A stretch of DNA of 64,000 bases from Ricinus communis. Taxonomy: Eukaryota; Streptophyta; Magnoliopsida; Malpighiales; Euphorbiaceae. Every line of letters starts with the position of its first letter. Positions within the stretch are counted from its first letter, which is position 1. The position numbers and the translations under genes are program-made. The stretch lies in the NCBI RefSeq assembly GCF_019578655.1, contig NC_063259.1, positions 4,948,001-5,012,000 on the forward strand, given 5' to 3'. Shown here one piece after another: positions 21,449 through 31,740 of the stretch. Under the pieces are notes generated by a model that did no database searches, was not told the origin of the DNA, and worked only from the letters and a program-made list of their open reading frames with translations.

Positions 21449-21905
21449 AGTTCTTTGAGAACTTATGGTCAAAATTCTTCAAGAATTTATGCTTTAGTTA
21501 TTTATTTCTTTATAATATTAGTCTTTAGGAATTAGAATTTATAATGCAAGTCTTTCAGGAACTAAAATTTATGATAAAAGTACTTCAAGAATTAAAATTT
21601 ATAATACAAGTTCTTTAGGAACTAAAATTTATAATATAAGTTTTTCAAACATTATATATCATTAGTTCTTCAGGAACTAAAATTTATAATATAAGTTCTT
21701 CAAATACTACATATCATCAGTTCTTCGGAAACTAAAACTTATAATACAAGTTCTTTAATAAACTAAAATTTATAATATAAAGTTCTTCAAGAATTAAAAT
21801 TTGCAATGCAAATTCTTCAGGAATAAAAATTTATAATAAAAGTTCTTTAGAAACTATATATATAACACTAGTTTTTCAGGAACTAGAAATTAATTAATAT
21901 TGACT
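21449..21905. repeat. Palindromic minisatellite AGTTCTTCAGGAACT in the copia leader
   Basis: About a dozen degenerate copies of a unit of about 30 bp occur in direct succession. Each has the short palindrome AGTTCTT..GGAACT followed by AAAATTTATAATATA. The array lies between the copia LTR and its gag/pol, in the RNA leader on the minus strand. Confidence 0.75.
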
Positions 21906-22240
21906 AATATCAAATAATATATCTATAATAAATTAATTAAAATAAGATAGAAAAAGAATAAAACTATGATCCTATAAAGAAAGCAGATAAAATTATTATT
22001 GCAATATAAGCTAGTATTTAACTAAAACAAAAGAATTTAGTAGAAATTCAAAAGCCACAAAACCAAAATAAAGAAATATGTGTTATATACTATTAGGACA
22101 ACCAAAATGGGTCCTTGTGAATTCAATAATGAATTCAATGAAGATAGAGTATAGCTTCATGCAATTTTCTTTTTAAATATAAAAAGAAAAAAATAACTAT
22201 ACCTTGAATCTTATTTTAAACAATTATGTTGATAACGTAT

Positions 22241-22323
22241 TATGAAATAAAAAATAAAAAGAAAAATAAAGAGTATTATAAAATAAAGATCAAGAATAAA
22301 ATAAATAAAGAGAGAAAAGAGAG

Positions 22324-22373
<50 letters not shown>

Positions 22374-22535
22374 TGTGTGTGTGTGTTTATATGTTTATTT
22401 ATTTCATTTTATTTTATTGTAATATCTATTTATAAGTGTAAAAGATTACAAAGATAAAATTCTATTTATATGAAAAAAATCTATCCATAGATATAATGAT
22501 AAACATTTAATATAATCCAAATATTATCATAACAT
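22241..22535 (-). repeat. Copia 5' LTR (right end)
   Basis: This matches the split left LTR in two blocks: the TATGAAATAAAAAATAAA start with its (TA)n run, and the ATCTATCCATAGATATAATG end. It includes a 49-bp TA run near 22330-22371. On the minus strand it starts TGTTATGATAATATTTGG. Confidence 0.75.
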
Positions 22536-22950
22536 TTTAATATTTTTTTCCTTATCTAGCTATCATTTGTCTTTAAAAGATATGGCTGGATAAGGACCGC
22601 ATAATAATATGAAAATATAGGATGTAAACATTCTATAATAATAATAATAACACAATAACTATAAAAATATCAAATTTGAAGGCCCCACTTTAACTATAAA
22701 GACTGTAATAAATAGATAGGAATTCAGCAAGATATATATTTAATGCTAATAAACTATACTATCCATTAGGTTAGCAGTTGAATTAGTAATATAAAATAAA
22801 AATGATTTTTAGTCACCTTATATGTATATATCATAATAAAAATAAAGAATATAAATTTTTATATTTTAAAATCAAATAATATATATATATTATTTATTTA
22901 AATTTAATAAAAAAATGAAGTTATTTTATTTGAAACATTATTAATTCAAT
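22536..22950. other. AT-rich non-coding stretch
   Basis: A/T-rich DNA with short (ATA) and (TA) runs. I see no gene. Confidence 0.5.
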
Positions 22951-22959
22951 TTACTTAAA

Positions 22960-23925
22960 TTTTATAAATAAAGATAATTGACAATTTGTTGAACTCTTTT
23001 ATAATTTTATTTTTACTATACCAAATTTTATTAGTTGTAAAAAATAATTAGTTTTGTGAAATACAATAATTTATGAAAATATATTAAATTTTTTATAACT
23101 GTTGAAATATATTTTTAAATTACGAAAAATAATAAATTTTTTTATTTGTTTACAAATTACACTAATTTTTCATAAGTGTTACTGGTTCCAAAAAAAATGA
23201 ATAATATCATAAAAAAAAGATTATTTTTGCGAATTTAATGATTTATGAAGATATTAGTAGATTTATGAAAAATACTAAAATTTGTTGTAATTGCAAATTA
23301 TATTGCTAAATTACGAAAGTCGATAATTCTCTTCATATTTTTGCAAATTATACTAATTTTTAATAAATATTATTAGTTGTGAAAAATAATTATTTTATGA
23401 AATTTAATGATTTATAAAAATTTGATTAATTTATCAAAAATATTAAAAAAATTTGTGATCACAAAATATTTTACTAAATTATAAAAAATGAAGGTCTTCT
23501 TTATATTTTTATGCAAATTATTCTAACTTTTTATAAGTGTTACTATTTGTGAAAAAGAAATAATATTACGAGAAAAATATTACAAAAAACTATTACTTTA
23601 GTAAAATTTAATGATTTAAAAAAATGACAAATTCACAAAAAAATTCAATTGTTAAATTTATTGCAATTAAGAAAAATATAATAATTTTTTATATTTTTTA
23701 TAAATTATGCTAATTTTTTATAAGTGTTATTAATTATGAAAAAATAAAAAATATTATAAAAAGATAATTATTTTTATAAAATTTAATAATTATAAAAAAT
23801 TAAATTTATAAGGAACTAAATATTTTTATAATCCCAAATTTTATTACTAAATTATGAAAAATGATGATTCTTTTCATATTTTTTACAAATTATACTAATA
23901 TTTTCAAAACTTTTAAAGATACTAT
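22960..23925. repeat. Degenerate tandem repeat with a period of about 170-190 bp
   Basis: The block CAAATTATACTAATTTTT..ATAAGTGTTACT recurs at about 23152, 23343, 23513, 23700 and 23885, giving spacings of about 191, 170, 187 and 185. A second block, AAATTTAATGATTTATAAAAAT, recurs once per interval. It is very A/T-rich and strongly diverged. It resembles an aged satellite-like array or repeated fragments of one element. Confidence 0.6.
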
Positions 23926-24589
23926 ATTATATTAGTTTAATAAATTTTATTTTAATTAATATATAATTACTGATAATTATATATATAATTATATAAATAA
24001 AAATTAGTTATAATTCTATGGGTGGATTAAAATAAAATAATATATATATATATAAAAACAAGATTGTAACTTGCTTTTTCTTTCTTCACAAGAAATTTTT
24101 CTATGATTTTAAGTTATTTATTTAAATTATTAAAAATAATAATTGTATGAGTATTAAAAAAGTGCATTAGCTATTCTAGAAAGATGTATATTAATTCGTA
24201 TTAAAAGTGTTACAATTTTATATTTAATCTAATTTTATACTTAACCATTTAATTTCTTTAAATTATTTTTCTCACCCTATCATCATAAGAATTATTCTAA
24301 AATTTTTAATTCACTTTTTAGAATTATAAATTAATATAATTTTTATAAAAAATTCTATAATTTGTTTCTCATTTATTTAATTACTACTAATTCTTTTTCT
24401 TACTCCCTTTCATAAAAAATATACTAAAATTTTTAAAATATTTTTTAATTTAATTTTATATATTTTTTTCAATTTCATAAAAATACTCTCATTTCATATT
24501 TTAATATAAAGATTTACATATGTATCTAAATAACTTATGAATAATAAATCACTACATCGATGTTAATGTCTAATTCAAATAAATTTTTT
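23926..24589. other. AT-rich non-coding stretch
   Basis: No coding or structured feature seen. Confidence 0.5.
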
Positions 24590-27050
24590 TATGGCTAAAT
24601 ACATAAATCGATTCTTGAATTTATTATGTGCAATTGGCCCTCTGAACTCAATTTTGATTCAATTGAACTTTTTAACTTTATGGGTTGTTACTTTTAACCC
24701 TTCCACTAATAGTAGTAATAAAGAATTAATATTCTCACTAACGACGTTACTTATAATAGACCAAATACATAATTAAATTATTGAGTTTGTCTTATTTTTG
24801 TAATTGACTCTTAAACTCAACTTTGACTCAATTACGCATATGAACTTCACATGTCGTTATATTTAAATCCTTCACAAACGGAAGTTAATCACTTTGTATT
24901 AATGATATTATTGATTTTACACATGTTTGCATGCTTGACCTTGAGTTATTTTAGAGCAGTTTATGTGTTTTTGTATTAGAATCACCCTATTTTACTTTCC
25001 TTTGTGTCTCAAGTATTTTTCTAGGCACATCATCCAAGTTAGAAAGAAATCGGATCAGAATCGAGAAGAAATAGATAAATCGGGCGAGTTAGATTGTTCA
25101 AACACGCCCTAGTCACACGCCCGTGCTGAGGAACACGGTTAGGGTCAGGTGTGCTTAAATGCCTTACTTAGAGCGAAAAGAAGCGATTTACAACACGGTT
25201 TCCGAGACTAACACGACCTATGAGCATGGTCATGCTGAAGAGCACGGGGAGAATCCAAGCCATGCTGAAGAAGGCCGAAAGTACACTTTTGGCTCAACAC
25301 GGCATGGATCCAGGCCGTGTTGAGTCCCGAGACCTAAATTAAAAGAAAAGAAAAAGAAAGAGAAAAGAGAGAGTCGCATACAAAGAAAAAAAGAGTAGAA
25401 CTCTAAAGTATCCAAGACAGACTCTAGAGCTAACTTCCAGATTATCAAGAAGAGAAAAACGGAGACGAATTCCGCTTCAACATCATCAAGATAGCTGCTC
25501 ATTGAGGATTGGGTCGAAGATTCAAGGGAAAGAAGAAAGAGATCTGAGCTGTAGAGTGTTGATACAGAGTTATTTAAGAGAGGATAGCATCTCACAATTT
25601 GAGAAAATAGTATTCATGTTTTTTTCGATTCTTATCTACTTTGTATTCAATTCCTGTTTTAGTTTAATCATGAACATGTGAGACTAATTCTAGCAAACCC
25701 ATTTGGGGGCGGTCTTTAGCCATGTTAGGCTTACTTTGCGCTTAAATAATTGGATTATTGATTTAAGATTGTAGTTATCATTCAAGTATAATAAATTTCT
25801 TGTTTCTCCTTCAATGTTGAATCAATTTAAGAACTCCTTTGTAATTAAAAAATTCAATTGAGTTTGAACAACTGCTTGTGCGATTAGGTGATTTGCATCA
25901 TAGAGATAGGTGTAATAGCTTACTGGAATACGAATTAGGCACTCTTATTAGCAGTAATTCTAAAATCAATTGTTATGAAGAGATTACAGCTTTTGATCTT
26001 TAGGATTAAGGATTGGTTAACTCGAGAAAGAGACCAATTCATTCAAGAAATTATCCACAAACCACAATTCTTAATCAGTCAATTCATAATTTGTTGTTTG
26101 TAAGCCAGCTAGCTAAAATGATCCCTAATTGGGTTAACTCATTTTATTGTCTTTCTTCAACTCTTATTTTATTTGTTAAAATTCAGCTTTCAATTGCATT
26201 CTTGATTATCTTTAGTTAATAAGTTTCACTACTTTTTTTATCGGTTAGATAATAGGAATAACGTAGTAGTAGTAGTTTCTCAGTTTCCACGATATTGATA
26301 CTTGTCATAACTAGATTACATTCGATAGATGCACTTGTCTATAGATTGCTAGTCTTGTTTAGCACGCATCAATTAACCTCTTGTGAAAAGTGTGTTTCAT
26401 TAATTTTAATATATTATTTATTAATTTATTAAATAAAATAAAAAATATAATTTCCAAAGAACTAAAATAAACCTTTGTAATCCTTCAACTTTTCTATCAT
26501 CAAATTTTTATTTTCATTCTCACAAGCTATGCCCACACCAGTAATTATAATAATAAAATATTTAATAAATATTAAAAAACGATAAATTTTATTTGAAAAC
26601 TAAAACTAATTGTTTTACTTTCTTTATTTTATTTACTTATTTTATATTTTAAATATATTATTATTTTATTCAAACTTACATATTTTTTAGATGACATAAA
26701 ACACATGCTCTTAATGTTCGTGGTAGAAGGATTTAAAAATAATAATCAATAAATTTGAAAAGTTCAATTGAATCAAAGTTGAGTTCAAGGGCCAATTGCA
26801 AGAATGAAACAAATTCAGGAGGTCATTTATGTATTTAGCCGTTATTTTATATTTTAAATATATTATTATTTCATTCAAACTTTCACGTTGTTAGATGGTA
26901 TAAAATATGCGTGTATAATGTCCGTGATTGAAGGGTTTAAAACTAATAACCCATAAAATTAAGAAATCCAATTGAATTAAAATTGAAATCGTAGAACTAA
27001 TTGTAAAAGCAAGACAAGTTCAGAGGCTTATTTATATATTTAGCCATATT
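24590..27050. mobile_element. Large inverted-repeat element with doubled arms (MULE- or fold-back-like)
   Basis: The left end GGCTAAATACATAAATCG..GCAATTGGCC..CAATTGAACTT has two inverted counterparts on the right (about 26690-26845 and 26880-27045, the outer one ending TATTTAGCCAT). The left arm also has a second, direct copy at about 24775-24905. Each arm thus holds two related modules of about 150-190 bp. Such ends occur in non-autonomous Mutator-like elements of dicots, which is my tentative class. No transposase is present. The core (about 24923-26370) is LTR-like. Confidence 0.55.
24923..26370 (+). repeat. LTR-like core (probable Ty3/gypsy solo LTR) within the inverted-repeat element
   Basis: This contains features I associate with gypsy LTRs: a GC-richer section with short inverted words such as ACACGGCATGGATCCAGGCCGTGT (about 25290-25320), a TTTGGGGGCGGTCTTTAGCC stretch near 25700, and a terminal GATATTGATACTTGTCATAA..AGCACGCATCA block. 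Candidate ends are TGTTTGCATG on the left and CGCATCA on the right. No coding and no second LTR were seen. No clear target duplication was found, so the limits are approximate. Confidence 0.45.
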
Positions 27051-27059
27051 TTATTCATA

Positions 27060-29320
27060 TAAAATGATTTCTACCTAAAGAACCGGCATTAGACTATTTT
27101 ATTACCGTAATTAATTTATTAATGACTATTTTTTATTCATATATTTTATTTTCATCTTCAAATATAATTAAAATACAATTAAGTGAGAAAGTTTAAAGAA
27201 ATTATTTTTAAAATTGTATTACAAAATTTATAATTTCAAATAATGCAACTTTTATTTTATGATTTATTTTATAATTATTTATTTATTTTGATTAAAATTT
27301 CAATATCTTTTATATATTTAAAAGATTAATTTTACATTTTATATAAATTTATATTTATATTTAAATAGTTTATTTTTAATAATACTGTAAAAGTTAAATT
27401 AATTTTACTTTATATAAGGCGGCTATTGGACCAGTGGATATCCAAAGTACTTTTCGTTGCGTATGTTTCAATTGATTTGGCAATTGAAATTTCCATGACA
27501 CGTGTGCATTGAACAGTTTGACATGCTAATTGCCATGGACCACTGTAAAGTCTTACAGTGACGATTGCACCTGACGTAATTGCTCCTTATTTCCGTTCCA
27601 TGTTTCTCGTGATCTGTTGTCATTTTATCAAAGTTTCTAATTTACGGCGTAGTGGGAACGACTTTAACCAAACAATTTAGATTTTAAAATTCGGAAAGGA
27701 CAGTTTCCTATCGAGATATTTCTTTTTATAATAATAATAATAACAGTCATATTTTACTCAAGAAAAGTTTACAAGAATATATTTTTCTGAAACATATATT
27801 TATAGAAGTATACTCAACTCAAATATCTTAAAATAAAAATTAATTATATTAAAATTTTTAAAAAAACATACATCAACTAAAATTAATTAAAGATTAGTAA
27901 AATAAACCGATTATAAAAAATATTAAACAAATAAAAAATACGATATAAAATTAAGTTTATAGATTAAATAATAAAAAATAGAGATAAATACAACACAGTA
28001 TCTTATAATTTTACAATTCAACTATTTTTATTCCAATTAGTATTATTATCATGTTGTCCGTATGTGATAATATGAGTTTGAAACTTAACAACTCTTAATT
28101 TTATTATTTAATTGTTAAGTTGCGGTTTACCGGTCAAGACAATGATATTTCACGTTATTAAACTTTAAATTTATATTATCAAATACAAAAAATAAATTAT
28201 AATAGCTGATCAGAGTGTAGATAACTAAGTCATTGTCAATTTATATTTTTTAATAATAAAATATTTTTTTTGTCATGACTTTTAACCACATGCCTTTTCT
28301 TTTGTCTAAAAATAAAATCATAATATTAAAAGTTGTCAAATAGTGAAACTACAATATACGTTTTGTACTTATCCTAAAAGAATAATCAAACATCAAAAAT
28401 ATAAATCATACTCTCTTAATATCAACTAAACGTCAATAATTAATATATAATATTATTGAATAGTTTTTTTTTATAAATATAGTTAGTATTAAACTATAAT
28501 AATAATTTGTATAATTAATTTAATTAGATTTATTTTATCAAATTAAGTAGTAAATATATTAAATTATATTTGAAATATAAATTAACTCAATGAAGACAAT
28601 ATGATATTTAGGGGTTATTATGCAAAAACAATTTTTAGTAATTTTATAATTATTGAGTTAGTAGGGGTAGTTCGGTAATTTTGACATTAAAAGTAAGGCT
28701 AAAAAAAGTAAGTTTATATTTTTTAATAATTTCAGTTTAATCCAAATTTATATAATTATGGACTTGAATAAAATGAAAATAGATAGATGGAGGGTTTTAA
28801 GGAAATTGCCAGGGATAGTTAAATGAAAAAAAAGAAAAGAAAAAGAAAAGATAGAAGAGAGAGAAGCTCAAGCATTTCCACTTTCTTTCTGTTTCTCATA
28901 TGCACTGTTAATTTCGATTTACTTTGCAAGGTGGTAATGAAGAACGGCATAAGCAATCAGTCCCAACAAATGCACTAGCAGAAAATTTTGTTGCCGGAAT
29001 CTGTCTACAAAGATGATTATAAATTAAATTTAAGTTTTTTAATCCAGTAACATTCTTCGGTACTTTTTCATACACCAAATTCCTTACAAATTCAACTTCT
29101 TTAATGTATTAAGAATCCTCAACTTACCCATATCAAACTTCAACTTTCTTTTATGCCAAAACCCAACCAAAAGAAATCTGTCTTGTTTAGTAACCAAATT
29201 GGACTATCTGAAATTTCCTTCTTAAATAGTTCACCAATATAGTCATGGAAATAAATATCTTTTGGCTTCCGGTCATTTAAGTTCATCTTGATCCCACATT
29301 TTGCTAACTTGAGAAAGTAA
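27060..29320. other. Intergenic AT-rich region without recognised genes
   Basis: Mostly A/T-rich. 27420-27720 has more complex, less repetitive sequence (with ACACGTGT and TGACG words) that could be a relic promoter, but no gene follows it. A purine-rich tract is at 28825-28865. On the minus strand, 29140-29285 reads about 48 codons (MNLNDRKPKDIYFHDY...) that I cannot place in a family. Confidence 0.45.
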
Positions 29321-29797
29321 GTGATAGAAGAAAAAGAAACCCAATTGGATATTTATTTAAGATGGAACAGATTAAAAAATTATTACAAGAAGTGGATTTG
29401 TAAGAAAATTGAGAGAAAAATGAAGATTTTGTTAGATTACCAAAACTTTTTGGCACTCTTTCTGTCAATTTGTTCCATGAAAGACTTAAAAGAAAAAGGA
29501 GTAGTGTCTAAAACACCAAATTTGGCGCGTCTCTTATCTCGTAATAAGGTTCTATCATATCTCTTCTTATTGCTTTTAGTTTTTTCTCCCTCTTTATTCT
29601 CGGTGACTTTGCTATTTTTTGTTTTCTATTCTCTTTGTTTTCTCTTTTTTCTTAGATCTTTTGTTCAATTTGCACATTATGTGAATCCAAATTCAAAGTT
29701 TAAAGAGATCCAAGATCCATTAATAGTATTAGAAGGCCCAATCACAAGGTCCAAATATGGTTTGTCGAAGCTTTTTGGATTTAGACCTTGTGATTGA
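29321..29797 (+). pseudogene. Fragment ending in a gypsy-like GPITRSK motif
   Basis: A 158-codon ORF has a strongly hydrophobic middle (Leu/Phe/Ser-rich, probably low-complexity translation of T-rich DNA). Its last part, NPNSKFKEIQDPLIVLEG then PITRSK, resembles the end of some plant gypsy polyproteins (DPLIV..GPITRS). I do not think the whole is a real membrane protein. The motif lies in the left arm of a hairpin whose right arm encodes the same motif on the other strand. Confidence 0.4.
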
Positions 29798-29855
29798 GCA
29801 TTCTTGTACTATTAATGGATTTTGGATATCTTTAAGCTTTGAACTTGGATTCACA
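29680..29855. repeat. Head-to-head hairpin of a gypsy fragment
   Basis: The left arm (29680-29755) and right arm (29774-29855) are reverse complements at most positions (TGTGAATCCAA at one end, TTGGATTCACA at the other), with a spacer of about 18 bp. Both arms code, on opposite strands, for the NPLIV/ITRSK-type motif. Confidence 0.75.
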
Positions 29856-30009
29856 CCAGCACCTCTTGTTGTTTGTTATAAAATATTTCAAGAACATTTT
29901 AGACCGTTGAAATTCATAAATATGTTAAATATATGTCTAATATTTTAAAAAGCTTTTTATCTCATACTTTTAAAATGAAATTTTTTACTTTAGTTTATAA
30001 ATAAATATT

Positions 30010-30560
30010 ATCTTTTTAGAATTGTAAAGAGCCTTCTGAATGTTGGGTTTACGTGCATAATATCACGGGCTTGGTCTTTCTACCAACGAATCGTGCGACA
30101 TTAGCTACTTTTTTCACGCATACAAGTAAGCTAGTCAGCCTTATTCTTCAAATGCTAGGCAAAATACTAGTTAAGATAACAAGAAGAACAATAGAAAACT
30201 TAAGAAAGCTTGGAGAGCTTTTAGAGAGAGAAATTGCTTGTTCTTCTACCGAACGTTTGCTTGTTTAAGCTTGATGATTACAAATGAAATCTCTAAGCTA
30301 TACATAGGCCTCCACCTCTTCAATGGACAGTGATGATACATTTGATCTAATGGCTAAAATTAAGTATCTAGAATGTTCTACACAATTCCATACGTATCTA
30401 TTTATTCTACATGCTTCCAGATGATTCTAGAATATTCTAGAAGATTCCAGAATGCTCCCTTGCTTTCTAGCGAATTCTGGAGGCCTCTTGGACCTTTGAA
30501 CCTTCGGGCGAAAAGGGAAAATTTGCGGACTGTGGCAATAAGGATTGGACCAAAAGGCTA
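30010..30560 (-). repeat. LTR-like fragment with heat-shock-element array
   Basis: On the minus strand this reads like a U3/R stretch. From right to left: an array of heat-shock elements (30415-30452), about 120 bp later a TATGTATAG box near 30300, then a CTCTCTCTAAAAGCTCTCC leader. Transcription would run leftwards towards the gypsy-motif hairpin. No LTR partner is visible. LTR identity is inferred from layout only. Confidence 0.4.
30415..30452. promoter_or_regulatory. Heat-shock element, eight phased 5-bp units
   Basis: TTC and GAA triplets alternate at exact 5-bp phase: TTC 30415, GAT 30420 (imperfect), TTC 30425, GAA 30430, TTC 30435, GAA 30440, TTC 30445, GAA 30450. Six units are perfect. 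A separate GAATGTTC is at 30371-30378. This is the binding pattern of heat-shock factors. Confidence 0.65.
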
Positions 30561-30599
30561 ATTCAAATTTAAATTTATTCTCTCCTGTATGAAATGTGA

Positions 30600-31740
30600 T
30601 TCAGCTTAATCCAAGTCAATTTTAAATACCTTTTTATTTATTTATATTTACTTTATTTTAAAATATTTATTTCTTGACTTAATATTTTACAACAACACAG
30701 TCACTTATGCCGCCACTTTTTCAGGTCTCAAGCACCATTAAAACTCACTTAACCTAATAAATGTTGATTATTTTAGCAAAATTAAGCTGGTTGTAAAGAA
30801 TTAAAAGAAGCGTAATCTTGCCGTTAGATCTAAAGAAAAGTAAGATTGCATCTTTCTTCTAGATCTTGCTTCTGCATCCATAAAAGAGAGAAAAAGAGAA
30901 AGCATTAGAAATGGAAAGGGAAAGAAGAAAACGTAAAAATGTAAAGACAAAATGTAAAAATGTAATTTTTTTAATTATTTCTGAAAAGGGTGTATGGAGT
31001 GTAAATTTCTTTTCAAGAAATTTTATGGCACAGTATTTTGAAATTTTATTTTTATGCCTTCTATTTCATATTTTCTTATGAATTTTTGGCCTTCTATTTC
31101 ATATTTTCTTATGAATTTTTTGTAATTTTTATTTATATAATTTTTATTTTTTTAAAATTCTATCAGAAAAAATATATTAAAGTATATCTAAAAATTACCG
31201 AAAGGATATTATTTTAACTTGTATTATTATTAATCCAACTAAATGAGATAGATTTATCAATTTTATTTTTATATTTTTATGTTTGGTATTTATGAATTGA
31301 ATAGCAATTAGTGTGGTTTAATGAAATGAAGACGTGTGTTTCAAAAAATATACTATAATATCTAAAAAACTATCAAAATGCAGTTATAAATATAAAAAGA
31401 TATAATTAAAATAAAATTAAAAAAATTATTTAAAGGTGCTAATAAGATAATAGTTTTATGTTTATTATAACTTTTTAAATTTTTATAAAAATGAAAAAGT
31501 GAATAGGAATGAATGACGAAAATGATGCTATTATAATTTTATTAAAAAAATAATACCAATAAAATATCAACAGCGCACTTCTAAAAACAAAAATCATATA
31601 AATAAAACTTTTCATATCTCAAGTCGTGAAAAGAATTTAGACTGTAAGACAAAATTTAGCAACCCATTTCCTATATGTTTGTAAGAAACCTTATTTTTTC
31701 CAAAATTATTTTGGTCCTATTTCTTTTAACTTCACAGAAC
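30600..31740. other. AT-rich non-coding stretch
   Basis: No supported gene. A duplicated TTCTATTTCATATTTTCTTA word pair occurs near 31060-31110. Confidence 0.45.

Larger units (their letters stand above)
9784..22535 (-). mobile_element. Ty1/copia element on the minus strand, with two nested insertions
   Basis: Matching LTRs at 22241-22535 (5' LTR) and 9784-9937 plus 16729-16802 (3' LTR, split) enclose a minus-strand copia pol. From right to left it shows a leader with short palindromic repeats, protease, GAG-pre-integrase, integrase, RT and RNase H. EPRV-2 (about 9938-16728) sits in the 3' LTR and a hAT element (18593-20043) in the RT region. Without these the element is about 4.5 kb, normal for copia. 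Reading frames are heavily interrupted. LTR ends show the usual TGTTATGATAATATTTGG start on the minus strand. Lineage (Ale/Retrofit type) is only a guess. Confidence 0.8.

Noticed and set aside
21449..21905. CRISPR-like regularly spaced repeat
   Set aside because: Repeats are degenerate, spacers are not unique, and the context is a plant copia leader.
22226..22435. ORF with long Tyr/Ile repeat
   Set aside because: It is the translation of a TA microsatellite in the copia LTR.
25230..25595. 121-codon minus-strand ORF
   Set aside because: It lies in the LTR-like core, is Ser/Phe/Leu-rich and matches no family I know.
29140..29285. Minus-strand frame of about 48 codons (MNLNDRKPKDIYF..)
   Set aside because: Unplaced and short, followed by stops; may be a scrap of a transposon gene but unsupported.
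29321..29700. Membrane protein gene suggested by a Leu/Phe-rich stretch
   Set aside because: The hydrophobic run comes from T-rich low-complexity DNA and only the last 25 codons resemble anything known (a gypsy motif).
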